This document shows, in pieces, positions 12,375 to 24,190 of a DNA stretch of 64,000 nucleotides; within the stretch, counting starts at the first letter, position 1, and each line of letters opens with the position of its first letter. Location of the stretch: contig OX419758.1 in NCBI GenBank assembly GCA_948567375.1, positions 40,129,473 to 40,193,472 on the forward strand, read 5' to 3'. The DNA is from Lunularia cruciata. Lineage: Eukaryota; Streptophyta; Marchantiopsida; Lunulariales; Lunulariaceae. The position numbers were made by a program, and so were the translations under genes. Below the pieces are notes generated by a model, which made no database searches, was not told the DNA's origin, and saw only the letters and a list, made by a program, of their open reading frames with translations.

Positions 12375-13112
12375 CTACAATTGGCCCTCCGGAAAGGTGA
12401 GTCCTTGGGTGCTGGTGACACCTTTGGACGATTGCGCTTCTACAATCTGTGGATCAGTTTTTGTAGCAGCTAGAATCTCTTGCCAGAATTCAGGGTTAAT
12501 CTTAACCTCTGCCGCCAAGTTGTTGGCCATTGGCATGCGGGTGAATGCATCTGCAAGTTGCTTCTTACCTTCCACGTAGGTGATTGTCATGTTGAAGCGT
12601 TGTCGCCACTCTGCCCATCAAATTTGGCAACGAGATAGATCCTTCTGCGTCTCGAGGTAGACTAGAGGTTTGTTGTCTGTCTCTACTACAAATGCCTTCT
12701 TGCCCAGGTAGTGCTTCCAATGCTTGGTTGCTAGAACGATGGCCAGCTCTTCTCGTTCTGTGGTGTGGTAGTTGCGCTCTGCCGGTAACAACTTTCGAGA
12801 GAAATATGCAATTGGATGCCATCCGTCATGCCACTCTTGTTGTAGGACTGCTCCTATTGCTACGCTTGATGCATCCATAGCCAACTTGATTGGACGTTTT
12901 GGGTCATACCACTTCAAGATTGGTGCATGTAGCAAGGCGGCCTTCAATTCTTGAAAGGCCAACTCTTGTGCAGTTCCCCATGTCCACTTCTTCCCCTTGC
13001 CAAGTAGTGCCGTTAAAGGCTGTGCAACCTTGGAGAAGTCCTTGATAAATCTACGATAGAATCCTGTCAACCCCAAGAAGCTCTTCAGTTGAGTTTGATC
13101 TTCTGGGGCACT
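12375..13112 (-). pseudogene. RNase H region of element B
   Basis: The minus strand reads GLTGFYRRFIKDFSK, then the RNase H landmarks (LAMDASSVAIGAVLQQ, REELAIVLATKHWKHYL, FVVETDNKPLVYL). A frame change near 12,618 separates the first 152-codon block from the linker block 12,375-12,590 (ITYVEGKKQLADAFTRMP). RNase H would degrade the RNA of the RNA-DNA hybrid during reverse transcription. Confidence 0.85.
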
Positions 13113-13720
13113 CTATTTTTGAATGACCTCTATTTTATCTATCAATACTTGAATGCCCTCTGCACTTACTCTATACCCTAAGTAGTCTACTTCAGACTTG
13201 CCAAACTCACACTTTGAGATTTTGGCGTACAACTGATTTTGTCTTAGAATCTGGAGGACCTCTCGTAGATGTTGTTTATATTCTGTCATCGTGCTACTAT
13301 ATACTAAGATATCATCCAAGGAGACGATAATAGACTTATCCAAGTATGGACGAAAGATGTCATTCATTAGGCTCATGAAAATGGCATGCACATTGGTGAG
13401 GCCAAAAGGCATCACAAGATACTCAAAGTGGCCATACCTGGTTCGAAAGGCAGTTTTGTACACATCCTCCTCTGCAATTCGGATTTGATTGTAACCGCTC
13501 CGCAAGTCCAGTTTGGTGAAGTATCTCGCTCCATGGAGTTGATCAAACAGGTCATCCATGCAAGGTAAGGGGTATTTGTTCTTCACTGTTTGCTGATTGA
13601 GACCCCGATAGTCAATGCACATGCGCATTGTACCATCCTTCTTCTTCACAAACAAGACAGGGGCCTTATATGGTGATACGCTAGGTTAGATGAACACTTT
13701 CTGTAGCATCTCCTCAATTT
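13113..13720 (-). pseudogene. Reverse transcriptase of element B
   Basis: A 180-codon open stretch carries [41 protein letters not shown] and the catalytic [10 protein letters not shown]. The aromatic residue before LDD is Ser here (Phe in element A). A TAG follows VIQK where element A has TGG (Trp), which looks like a G-to-A change. Together these suggest an inactive copy. Confidence 0.9.
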
Positions 13721-14375
13721 GAGTCTTACACTCCTCCAACTCATGAGGTGATAGGCGATATGGGGCCTTACAAGGAGGTGTCTTCCCCGGGAGTGTCTCT
13801 ATTTTGTGATCTACTCGCCTTTTAGGTGGTAATCCTGAGGGTAGATCATCGGGAAAGACATCTTGAAACTCATCCACCACATCCTTCAATTTCTCAAAAA
13901 TTTGTCCAACAAGTTGTGCACTCTGGACTTCTCTTATTAGACCCAAAAAATATCTATCGGTCTTACAGACAGTTGTCGTCCCTATGACATATAGAGGTAG
14001 TTTTTGCTTGTGTGATTTTTCTTTAACCCCAATGATTGACCATTGGTGGGTTCTCACTACTTTCTTCCTCCAATCCACCATTGGGTTGTACTGCTCCATC
14101 CATGGCATGCCTAAAATTGCATCATAACAGGCTAATTGTATCACTCGCCACTCAATTGCTTCCTAATATTCTCCTACAGAGAGGGTTACCCGTCTAGGTA
14201 ATGATTCAATCTTCTCTGTTTGCCCATTTGGTAACTCTACTTCTTCACTTCCATCTCTCTCTAGATCCATTCCCAAGCTTATTGCAACAGAGCGAGACAA
14301 GAAATTCTCTGTTGCTCCCGGATCTATTAATACTCTCACTTGATTACCTTCTAAGATTCCATTCACAACAATCAA
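13686..14375 (-). pseudogene. Protease and linker of element B
   Basis: Two open stretches (14,163-14,375 and 13,686-14,144) carry VRVLIDPGATENFLSRS, the retropepsin active-site region with D-P-G, and ILGMPWMEQYNPMVDW. They are separated by one TAA. The second stretch runs on to the RT N-terminus (RVDHKIETLPGKTPP). The protein matches the protease of element A closely. Confidence 0.85.
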
Positions 14376-14399
14376 CTGTGAGGTTGCCTTTCGGGATCT

Positions 14400-15559
14400 T
14401 TGCGCATTATTCTTCTTCCTTCCCTCGCTTCTTTGCTTTCTTATTGAGCTAGTAAGGCCACGAGGTACATTTACTGGCGATCTTTGTTTTCCAAAGTGGT
14501 TTCCACCTCCTCCTCTTCAATGTGCCTCTCCATGTTGTTCAAAGATCGCCTGTACGAAGGCCGAGGGCCTCTAGGGAAACGAGTGTGACAATTGGTAGAT
14601 ATGTGCCCAATACGGCCACAATTGTAACAACGGCGTTGTTCTCCTTGAGTCCCTTCTCCTCGTGGGACTCCATCTCTTTGTTCTTCTACCCGTCCTTGCT
14701 CTCCTTGAAGCGGCCGTGCTCCTCGATCCCGGAATCGAAGGTTGCCCAATTCCATTGGTACTAGTCCACCCATGTGTGGCATATCTGCACAATAATGTTG
14801 AGGTGGAACTACTCCTTCACCTCCACCTAATGCTCCGGCTATTCTCTGCGCACAAGCAATAGCTTCAAATATTGTGCGAGGGTTTTGCACCATGACTTCT
14901 TGGCGAATCCGCTCTTTCAACCCTCGTTTGAAATTGTTGAGAGCCTCTGCTGGACTCATGTCGGTAATTGCAACTTGTAGATCCAGAAATGCCTCCACAT
15001 ACTCTTGTACGCTATTCTTCTATCTCAATCCCCATAGTCGGGTTCGAGCCATCTACACAGAATCCACCGATTGGAAATTCTTGAGCAGTCCTTCTTGCAT
15101 TGCTGTCCATGTGACCTCCCTTCTCTCTGCCAGCATGGATCATTCCCAAGCATCATACCATGTGAGGGCTTTATCGGTCAAGTACCCACATGCAAACATG
15201 CCTGCAGCATGCTCTATGATCTCTGTTGAGAACAATCAAAAATATCGATTCATTCTCGAGATCCAATTCTCCACTACTCCCATCGTACGCTGCCCCTTGT
15301 AAGGCTCAATGTTGCAGGTCTTCTTCATCCGGAGTAGCAATGTGGCTTCATCGTTGATAGGGTTTGTAGGCACGGGTGCCTCTCCAAGTACTTCTGTCGC
15401 AGGTACTTGGTTTTGAGACGGCTCTTCTTCTTGCATGGCTTGATCGTTCCTGAGGATCTGCACTTGACTTTGCAATGTCTCCATGGTCATCTTAATCTCT
15501 CGAAATTCATTTAACATCCCTTGCATTCCTTGCACCAGCTCTTGTAACTGCGGATCCAT
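14400..15559 (-). pseudogene. gag of element B (frameshifted)
   Basis: The start is at ATG 15,559 (MDPQLQELVQGMQG). The first 113-codon stretch ends at 15,236, where one extra base relative to element A shifts the frame. The second stretch (14,471-14,998) includes MSPAEALNNFKRGLKERI, an Arg/Glu/Gly-rich region and an intact CCHC zinc knuckle, CYNCGRIGHISTNCH. The product would be the capsid and nucleocapsid of the particle. Confidence 0.88.
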
Positions 15560-15592
15560 GGTTCCTGCAACACCCAATTGCTAACGTCTACT

Positions 15593-16022
15593 TCAATACA
15601 GAGTCAATATAATCACTCTAGAAGGCGCACAAACTATCGAAACTACCATTGGGACCTCAGAAGCTATCACTCGTTGATAATACTCCTCACCAAAATTCCT
15701 AACCACAAAATCTCTAAATATCAATTTCGGCCTCACTACATAACGGATTTCTACTTGAGTGTTGAAAGGGAGAGGATTTGGGACATTCATAACCATATTA
15801 TCATAATAGAATGTAGATTGTCAAATCTCACTCTCTGTCATATATCACCACAGGTAGAATCACCGGGTTTGGTGAGTTCATCACTCTGTCCATGAATTCC
15901 GCACCAAAGTGATAAACTAGCGATACTCTCATCTGCTCACGCTGGATGTACATAACCTTGATGTGGAATGGGTTTGAGAATAGAAAGCTAGGTGCAGGAA
16001 ATTGTCCCCCCGGCACATCCAT
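15593..16022 (-). pseudogene. Extra pre-gag ORFs in the leader of element B
   Basis: Two ORFs lie between the primer-binding site and gag: 15,828-16,022 (64 codons, MDVPGGQFPAPS start) and 15,593-15,796 (67 codons, NVPNPLPFNTQVEI). Their counterparts in element A sit at the same spacing. The first is 64 codons in both copies with only substitutions between them. I recognise no domain. A conserved accessory ORF upstream of gag is not part of the standard chromovirus plan. Confidence 0.5.
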
Positions 16023-16149
16023 CCCATCCGCTCTCTAAAGTCCTTCCTAAGTCTAGCGATTACTCTATGTTCTCCACCTCAAATTACTCAGTTTCAGCAG
16101 TTCGTGCTATTCCAAGAGGGGTGATCCACTCTCTTGGACTAGAACACTT

Positions 16150-16161
16150 GCTTTGATACCA
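16150..16161 (-). other. Primer-binding site of element B
   Basis: The minus strand reads TGGTATCAAAGC one base after the LTR end at 16,163. It is one base off the initiator tRNA-Met site TGGTATCAGAGC. Confidence 0.88.
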
Positions 16162-16162
16162 T

Positions 16163-16983
16163 TGTAATACTCTGAGGACAAGAGAAGAGAAAAAACACAG
16201 ATTGCACACTCAAACATTCGATGCCCCAAGGGAGCACCTTCTCTTTATTATATAGACAAAGAGGATCTCCTCCAAGGAAGCTCCACCATAGGATTAGGGA
16301 CACAGATAGTTGACATGTCAGCAAGCTCCACCCTTGGATTACTTACTTGGATGGGTGACCTGTCTGGTCTAGGTCCTATCTGGTTGGTCAAACAAGCTTT
16401 GACCAGAGGGAATCTTTTAGGGAATCTTCCTATATCTCATATCTCATATCTCATATCTCATATCTCATATCTCCTATATCTCATATCTCATATCTCATAT
16501 CTCATATCTCATCTTCCTAAATCTCATAATCACATGAGTAAGGTACTGTTGGAAAGCTCTTGACTAGACAAACCAGGGGGAGGGAAGGCTAGCCTTTCCT
16601 CTATTGGGGGAGGACTCTGCACATTTTCAAGGCCTAATTCATCCGTTTAGGCCTCCGAAATTGCCTTCAAAGATTTCAGGCATATTTCGGTTCCTACTCT
16701 ATTAGTAGAAGTCCCCTTTTGGTGATACCTCTTTCTGATCTGTTTAGTCCATCATGTGTAACATCCTTCTAGATGTTACCAAACCAATTCTCACCTTTAA
16801 ATCATATGTCTAGCTATTGGTTCTAAGGTTCTCAAGTCTATTTTGGTTTCTGCCCTATTAGTAGAAGTACTCTTTTGGTGATACTTCTATCTGATCTATT
16901 TTGACCATCATGTATAACATCATTCTAGATGTTACCAAACCAAATTTCACATCTAGATCATATGGCTAACCCTTGGTATTACA
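16163..16983 (-). repeat. 5' LTR of element B, with 7-bp satellite expansion
   Basis: 821 bp, homologous to 10,295-11,032. A run of ATATCTC units at about 16,431-16,512 is inserted where the partner LTR has only a short related sequence. A TATA-like TATATAATA (minus strand 16,246-16,254) is kept. Confidence 0.95.
16431..16512. repeat. (ATATCTC)n minisatellite in LTR
   Basis: About 11 units of a 7-bp repeat with one CCT interruption. It is absent from the partner LTR of the same element and from both LTRs of element A, so it arose by slippage after B inserted or during its last replication. Confidence 0.9.
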
Positions 16984-16988
16984 GAAAC

Positions 16989-18908
16989 CGCACAAGAGTT
17001 GGCCTTTCAAGAATTGAAAGCCACCTTGCTACATGCACCAATCTTGAAGTGGTATGACCCAAAATGTCCAATCAAGTTAGCTATAGATGCATCAAGCATT
17101 GCAATAACAGTAGTCTTACAACATTAGTGGCATGATAGATAACATCTAATTGCATATTTCTCTCAAAAATTGTTACTAGTAGAGCGCAACTACCACACCA
17201 TAGAACGAGAAGAGCTGGCCATTGTTCTTACAACCAAGCATTGGAAGCACTATTTGGGTGAAAAGGCATTTGTAGTAGAGATAGACCATAAACCTCTAGT
17301 CTACCTCAAGACACAAAAGGATCTCATCACCAAATTTGGTAGGCAGAGTGGCGACAATGCTTCAACATGACAATCACCTATGTGGAAGGTAAGAAGCAAC
17401 TTGTAGATGCATTCACCCGGATGCCAATGGCAAACAACTTGGTGGTAGAGGTTAAGATTAACCCTAAATTCTGGCAAGAGATTCTGGTTGCTACAAAAAC
17501 TGATCTATAGATTGTAGAAGTGCAATCATCCAAAGGTGTCACCAACACCCAAGGACTTACCTCTTGTGATGGTAGATTATGGATTCCAAATGTCCCAAAA
17601 TTATACACCACCATTCTAGTAGAATGTCATGATTTGGCAATTTTAGGTCATATTAGAGTGGACAAGACCTTGGATGCAGTCCAACACCATTACTATTGGC
17701 CCAAGATGAGCAACAACATGATGGACTACGTGCATAGCTACCTACTTTGTCAACAGAACAAAGCTTCTAATCAAGCTCCTATAGAGCTCCTTCAACCTCT
17801 CCCTACTCCTACCCAACATTGGGAACAAGTGAGTATGGATCTCGTCTGTGGATTACCCAAGATTACCTCAAGGTTTGACTCCATCATGGTCTATGTGGAC
17901 CGGCTCAACAAAATGATTCATGTACGCCCTACCACCAAGGATGTGACCGCTTCACAACTAGCTTAATTATACTTAGATGTAGTCTTCTCTCACCATGGCA
18001 CATCGATAAAGGCACTCAATTCACTAGTTTGTTTTGGCAAGCACTCTTTGGTTTCTTCAAAACCAAGTTGGTCATGTCTATAGCTTACCACTCACAAACA
18101 AATGGACAAATAGAGCGTGCTAATTGCACTATTAAAGACATGGTACATGGCTTCACCTTAGAAGAGAACGAAAGGTAGGACACCCTACTCCCGTTGGTGG
18201 AATTTGCTTACAAAAATTCAGTGAATGCATCCACCCAAGTCACTCTATTCTTCCTCATGTGTGGTGAGCATCCCTTCACATCTTCTAGCTTAATGAAGAT
18301 CCATCCGGTGGCTACAAAAATCGATGCAGTCAACACATTTGTTTCTAGAATCCAACAAGTTATGGAGAGCGCCAAGCACAGATTATAGATTATGAAAAAT
18401 CGACAAAAGTAGTATGATGATGCACACCGGAGGCACATGGATTTCAATGTTGGGGATCAAGTGTGGCTATCGATAACCAACCTCACATTTTTTGGACCCC
18501 GTAAGCTCATACCTTGTTTCATTGGGCCTTTCTCTATTCTTTGTCGAGTTTGCGTTGTGGCTTATCACCTCAAGCTACCACCACACATGAAGATCCATCT
18601 AGTGTTCCATGTTTCCCTACTATGTAGATATGCTTCCCGATTGGGCCAGTGTCATTCTACACAAGACATTCGACCTTGTCCAACACTCATTGATAGCACG
18701 GAGGAATATGAAGTGGAGTATATTCTCCAAAAATGCATGTGTGGTACTCGTCATCCACAGGTGGACTATCTAGTATAGTGGAAAGGTTAATCCCTCTATG
18801 AAGCAACCTAGGAACCTATTGCCAATTTGACACATGCACCGATGTTGGTGCAAGCGTTTGAGCAACAATTGCACAATGAGGACGTTGTGTCTTAAAAGGA
18901 AAGAGGTC
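16989..18908 (+). pseudogene. RNase H, integrase and chromodomain of element A (3' part)
   Basis: This continues the frame cut by element B. RNase H blocks (REELAIVLTTKHWKHYL) lie at 17,170-17,370, the zinc region with DYVHSYLLCQQNK at 17,520-17,966, an integrase core damaged near 17,990, the SH3-like block (VGDQVWLS, CFIGPFSIL) at 18,437-18,778, and a chromodomain start (EYEVEYILQKCMCG) just before the end. A TAG at about 18,777 and a second TAG at about 18,809, the same codon as in element B, truncate the chromodomain. It is clearly dead. Confidence 0.88.
18893..18908 (+). other. Polypurine tract of element A
   Basis: AAAAGGAAAGAGGTC lies immediately before the 3' LTR start at 18,909, at the same position as in element B. 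Confidence 0.85.
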
Positions 18909-19652
18909 TGTAATACCAAGAGCTAGCCATATGATCTAGATGTGAAATTTGGTTTGGTAAAATTTGGAATTATTTTAAACATGATGGTCAAATAGGTCAG
19001 ATAGAAGTATCACCAAAAGAGTACTATTAATAAGGCAAAAACCAGAATAGACTTGAAAACCTTAGAACCAGAATAGTTAGACATATGATTTAAAGGTGAG
19101 AATTGGTTTGGTAACATCTGGAAGGATGTTACACATGATAGACTAAATAGATCAGAAAGAGGTATCAACAAAAGTGGACTTCTACTAATAGAGTACGAAT
19201 CGAAATATGCCTAAAATCTTTGAAGGCAATTTGGGAGGCCTAAACGGATGAATTAGGCCTCTAAAATGTGCAGATTCCTGCCCCCCCCCCAATGGAGGAA
19301 AGGTTTGCTTTCCCTCCCCCCTTGGTTTTTCTCATCGAGAGTTTTTCAATGGTACCTCACCCACTTGATTCTAAGATTCCTACAAGAAGATTCCCTAAAA
19401 GATTCCTTCTAGTCAAAGCTTGTTTGACCAACCAGATAGGACCAGGACCAACATGTCATCTATCTAAGTAAGTAATCCAAGGGTGGAGCTTGTTGACATG
19501 TCACCTATCTGTGTGCCTAATCCTATGGTGGAGCTTCCTTGGAAGAGATCCTCTTTGTCTATATAATAAAAGAGAAGTTGCTCCTTTGGGGCATCGGATG
19601 ATTGAGTGTGAAATTTGTGTTTTCTCTCTTCTCTTTTCCTTGTATTATTACA
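18909..19652 (+). repeat. 3' LTR of element A
   Basis: 744 bp, TGTAATACC...TATTACA, homologous to 6,374-7,108 and followed by the target duplication AAAGC. Confidence 0.95.
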
Positions 19653-20920
19653 AAAGCCCATGAGATTTCATGAAGCCATCCCAAGATAAAATAATATAGA
19701 TCATATGTGCTACATGGTCCTAACTATAGATTGAGCGGTAGTTGGTTTGGCTTGGACCACCTATTCACCCAATGAGATTGATATAATCATATATCACAAA
19801 AAATCAATGTATCTTGTTTGATGTGGTAGTGGCAAACCCCTACAAGTAAATCCATTGGCATGAGTTGACAAAGGGAGAAATAGTGATCATTGCTATTAAG
19901 GGAAACGAGGACCATTTCACAAAGCAACTATCCTTTGCTTTGTTTGTACCTTTGGCTATAGAGATTTTTGGGTATCTTAATCACCAAATTGATGGTTTCC
20001 TTTGAGATGCACCACAAGGTTCCATATAGAGGAGAGCTCACCATTCTCCATATGCTTATGACATATTTTAGAGAGAGATTCTACAAAGCTCTCAAGCTTT
20101 AGGCCTTCATAAATAGTAGTAGGAGCTACCATCACAATCTAGACCCTCCTTCCCCATTTACCATATATACTTTTGGAAGATGGATCTATATAACACATGT
20201 CAACAATAGACTACTTTGTTTCTTTCTACCTTGTTTTCTTGTGTTTATAGTTATACATTGGATTTAAGCCATTTTTCTTTAAGCCTTGTGCTAGATATCT
20301 CTTTTTGCATTGCTTAGTGCATTATATTTCTCTTTCCTTTCCTCATTTGCGGTATAAAATTTGGCCTTCATAAAAAAAATTTGACGAGTCAATATTAGAG
20401 TATAAAACTTTCAACCTATAATTGTTTAAATTCTAGTATAAAATGTGTCATTGTAATGAGTTCTTTTATCAAAAAACCATATCTTGTTATGTTATTTCAA
20501 GTTCAAAATATTTCCACTAAAACTTCCTCAAATTTTATCTTGGTTTTAATTCCTCTCATTCATCTATCTACCAATTCTTTTATCACATTTTGGGTTCTAG
20601 CTATACTCAGGGTCTCAATTTCATGAATGTTTAAGATGGTCACGTGAAAATGAATCACTTGTGTAAAAAAGGTGTTTTGGGACAATTTCAGGGGTCAACC
20701 ATTCTTGCTATTCATTTAGTTATTGAATCCAACTTTCTTAAAAGGATTTCAAATGAATTTAAGGTTTTATTCAATAAACAAAAAATTGTATTTATGAGAT
20801 ATTCCGTTAGTATTCACTTCTCCTTTTGCATGATGATTCAATTACTTCTTGAAGTGAACTCCCTTATAACTTTTTGTCTGCTCTGCCTAGCCGGCAACTA
20901 TTGGATAAAGCTAGTGAGTG
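19653..20920. other. Interrupted older sequence right of element A; no gene recognised
   Basis: It continues the sequence that element A split at 6,373. It is AT-rich, with no convincing coding frame. A 145-codon frame (20,644-21,081, plus) runs into a repeat copy and shows no recognisable domain, so I do not call it a gene. Confidence 0.4.
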
Positions 20921-20924
20921 CAAA

Positions 20925-21069
20925 ATGGCCACCGCAAGAAGCTAAAGCAAAAGAGCAGAGTTTGCATTTTACAGCAAAGAGAGAAAGACACCATCAAGCA
21001 ATACAAGGGAGAGACAAAAGAGGCAAAATGGGATTAGGCCCCAATAGTGTTGATATGAGAAATCTGCCC
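20925..21069 (-). repeat. SINE-like repeat copy C
   Basis: The minus strand begins GGGCAGATTTCTCATATC, continues ACTATTGGGGCCTAATCC and GCTTGATGGTGTCTTTCTC, and ends near a GCGGTGGCC motif. The same order of blocks is found at 63,529-63,657 and 60,090-60,215 on the plus strand. It is about 145 bp and diverged. Confidence 0.6.
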
Positions 21070-21312
21070 TGTCACACCTAAGATATCCAAGCTATGCAAA
21101 TCATAAGGTCTACAAACTATTGGAGCATTCAAAGAAGCATCACCTCATGTGATTGCTCTCCTATCGATTGCACCGGGCAATGCTCTTTGTAGAGCAATGG
21201 ACACATGGTTTAAAGTATGCTAAAAAGAATGAGAGTGATACCCCATGATGTATAATATGATAAACTCTCATGCACTCCCTGATAAATGTGAAAAAAATAG
21301 GGAAAAAGAAAC

Positions 21313-21435
21313 ATAATGCTAGGGGTAGATTGGGACTTAGCCCTATATTATCTCTTGGGTTTTCTTCTTGTATAAGTTGATATTATCTCTTGGGTTTTCT
21401 TCTTGTATAAGTTGATGGGGTTTTTCTCCTCTTCT
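21313..21435 (+). repeat. SINE-like repeat copy E with internal 35-bp tandem duplication
   Basis: GGGTAGATTGGGACTTAGCC and GTTGATGGGGTTTTTCTCC match the head and middle of the family seen at 63,529-63,657. A 35-bp unit (ATATTATCTCTTGGG...) is tandemly duplicated at 21,345-21,414 with no mismatch seen. Confidence 0.5.
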
Positions 21436-24190
21436 TAGTATCTTAAACAGGTCAAGCGTGCCAAGGAACTAAGCAATAATATATTCATTGGGTATTTATG
21501 AACACTATAGTCAGATTATTATCAAATATAATGGACTTTGATTTATTTTCATATTTTTGTCTAGATTATTAAAAATTAATTGCTTTTGTCTAATTTATTG
21601 AGAGTGTTTATTTCAAATCTATGGTTTCTACAAGACCATTAATTTTATGGTAATAATCTCATTTCTAGAGTTGAAACCCTAATTTAGTGCAATGTGAGAG
21701 CTGTATTCATAGGGAGTAAATCTTTGTATTAACTAGACAAACACCGTAAACTGGAGCTCTCTAGTACATGTATACAAGTTGGGGAATCTACATATATGAT
21801 TTATTAAATTTACTTCAATCAACAAGTAGAAATAACTCTATAGAAAAAGAAATTCTGTAATTTCTTTAAAAAATGTCGGGAAAATCTAGGTGAGCCTGGA
21901 ACATTTTAGAAGTGAAAATTCATTGGCCATGACCACTGGAAGATTATATGAAAAATATAAATGTAAAGTTAAATTTTAATTTAAACCATAGTCATTCTTT
22001 TTCGTGAGTATTGGGATACGGTTATTTTCTTCATAAGGAGAAAGCGAAATCCCACCAGCCAGAAACAATTTTGCAAAAGGCATTCATCAAAATTGGGGAC
22101 CCAAGGGCTAAAAACAATTGAAGAAAATCGACAATAACGTTCATTACAGAACATGCATGTACTTTTTAGGATCTGCAGGTGAATAAGAGAAATGCTTTTG
22201 TTATTATATCTGTTACAATTATGAAAATTGCACTCATTGCATGTTTGAAAGTGAGAATCAATGCATTCCATCTGTGCGAAGATATGGGGACAGAATGGAA
22301 ACGGATCGTACTAATTGGACCCCCCAGTTGAAGTCTTTCCAATCTGAATCATAGTCGAAATCTGTGCTGGGTATAATTATTCGCTTCTCTAGTAGATAAT
22401 AGCTTTTGCAAAGTAAATTGGCACCCTAAAGTGAGTTCTAGCGTAATTACAAAAAGCCAGCTTGGTCTTAAAAGCCAAAAAGTTCACGAAAGTTGACATA
22501 ATCAGTCCATCTATTCTACTTTAAACCGACTTCCTCCAATCTAAAATCTGATTTGTAAATATTCGTTAGTGAGAACTCGAAAGTCTAATATTACAACTCA
22601 AACATCTATTTGTGTTCGAGTCAATATCCAGATATGCATATCGTAGGAGTTACATATTGAATTTCAAGTTAAAAACTTCTAATGTTTTCAGTCTTTTTAA
22701 CTTTAAATAATAGTATGTAAAATAATTTTTAGGAATATATATGATGTATTATAAAAATAATGAACAATAAAATATAAACCATCAAATAAAAATTATTATT
22801 AGGCTTTTAATAAAATTATAATATGACAATTATTTACTACAAAAATTTTCAAACTCAGAAATTCTGAGTAAAATTTACAGCTTTGAATTTCAAAAAATCA
22901 AAACTTCGAAAGAGTTATTTTATATTCTGAGATAGATTAAAAAATGCATACAATTTTCTTTGCTCTACAAAGATATTTAAGATCCAAGGCATAGATTTAC
23001 AGATTCTAGATTTACAGTTTCAACCAGAAATTCTAAAATTACACTAGGCTTTGCAAAAGAGAAATATATTTATTTCTGTTATTTCATGATATGATTTGCA
23101 AATTTTACTACTATGTTTAAATAATAATAAGTAAATGTATACAAGAGTAAATTCTCAAACAAGGTAGATAGAAATTATTGTGTGATTAAAGTTAGAATAA
23201 TTAAGGAACCCCACAAAATATGCTTGATATATGGTATAAACATAATGACATAAAATATATAATAGTAAAAGAAAAAAGATCTAAGGATGAAATAAAATTT
23301 CAATGAAATTTTCTTCTAATATTAAAATTATAAAACAAAACATCATGGCCATTACAATATGGTCTAATCCATAAAATAATCCTTTAATAAAAAATAATAA
23401 TATATATATATATAACATTTCTCCAAACATTTATTATTCTTAATACAATCCGCTCACTAAATATTTAAAACTTGAGCTTAATGAAATTCTTCAAAAATCT
23501 TTTATTAGTGATTTGAATATATGATTCTTGTGCTATAGATCTAAAAAATTGTACTTTTCTTTTCTTAAATTATTTTATTTTATTATATTAAATTTTGATC
23601 TTTGATATGTACATATCATGAATTCTATTAGTAATAATCTATCTTTAGTAAGAAATAATAACCATTAATATTAAATAACAGGCATATAATAATTTATGAG
23701 ATCTATTGTTGAAGATTCTAGACATCAAATATCTCTTAAATCTCTATATTAGGTTTGATTATAACTTTGTTAAGCTTTAGTTTTTTATACAATCATTTTG
23801 TAATTAAGAATTATAATCATCAAAAGATCCATGCAAATAAGAATAATTTCTTGTTAATAATTCATAATCTATAATTATTTTCTTCAGAAGATATATATGA
23901 CCATAATCTAAAGTACACAATATAAGAAAATAGCCTTATAGCCAAGTGATTCTTAATCTAGTTAATATTGTAAAATTATACCAAAATTGCCTTCTAATTT
24001 TAGATATCCTATAATTTAGTAAAAAGTAACACAAAATGTAAGTTTAGAAATCTAATTAGAAATGCACATGATCTTATTAATTAATTTTCCAAACACATCT
24101 CTTAACAAGCTCTATTCTTACTATGATGTATTTAGTCTTTGGATGATGCAATTATTATGAGATATTAATACGGAATATAATAAAATTTAT
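21436..24190. other. Very AT-rich intergenic stretch
   Basis: No gene is supported. Open frames here, such as 21,981-22,271 on the minus strand, have no recognisable domain. A short (TA)n run is at about 23,399-23,413. Confidence 0.5.

Larger units (their letters stand above)
10295..16983 (-). mobile_element. Chromovirus-type Ty3/gypsy retrotransposon B, nested in A
   Basis: This is a complete 6,689-bp element in the opposite orientation to A, with LTRs at both ends (10,295-11,032 and 16,163-16,983), primer-binding site, leader, gag, protease, RT, RNase H, integrase-chromodomain and polypurine tract. The perfect 5-bp target duplication GAAAC lies at 10,290-10,294 and 16,984-16,988. It belongs to the same family as A, since their proteins align throughout. 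It is the best preserved element here, with a 389-codon open integrase. A few stops (for example 13,110-13,115, RNase H entry) and a gag frameshift near 15,236 make it defective. Confidence 0.97.
6374..19652 (+). mobile_element. Chromovirus-type Ty3/gypsy retrotransposon A (interrupted by B)
   Basis: This element has a 5' LTR (6,374-7,108), a primer-binding site, pre-gag leader, gag, protease, reverse transcriptase, RNase H, integrase with chromodomain, polypurine tract and 3' LTR (18,909-19,652). It is flanked by the perfect 5-bp target duplication AAAGC at 6,369-6,373 and 19,653-19,657. Its RNase H is split at 10,294/16,989 by element B. Without B it is about 6.6 kb, a normal size for the family. 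The 5' terminal TG has decayed to TA. Many stops and frameshifts mean it is non-autonomous. It had to be in place before B inserted. Confidence 0.95.

Noticed and set aside
14201..15302. Plus-strand ORFs opposite element B gag
   Set aside because: They are reverse-strand shadows of gag and protease codons.
16315..16563. 82-codon ORF with ISHISYL repeats
   Set aside because: It is only a translation of the 7-bp satellite in the LTR of element B.
20644..21081. 145-codon plus-strand ORF
   Set aside because: Its second half runs antisense through a SINE-like repeat copy and the first half is AT-driven; no domain or splice support.
21981..22271. 96-codon minus-strand ORF with many Cys
   Set aside because: Cys spacing is irregular, composition follows the AT-rich background, no homology recognised.
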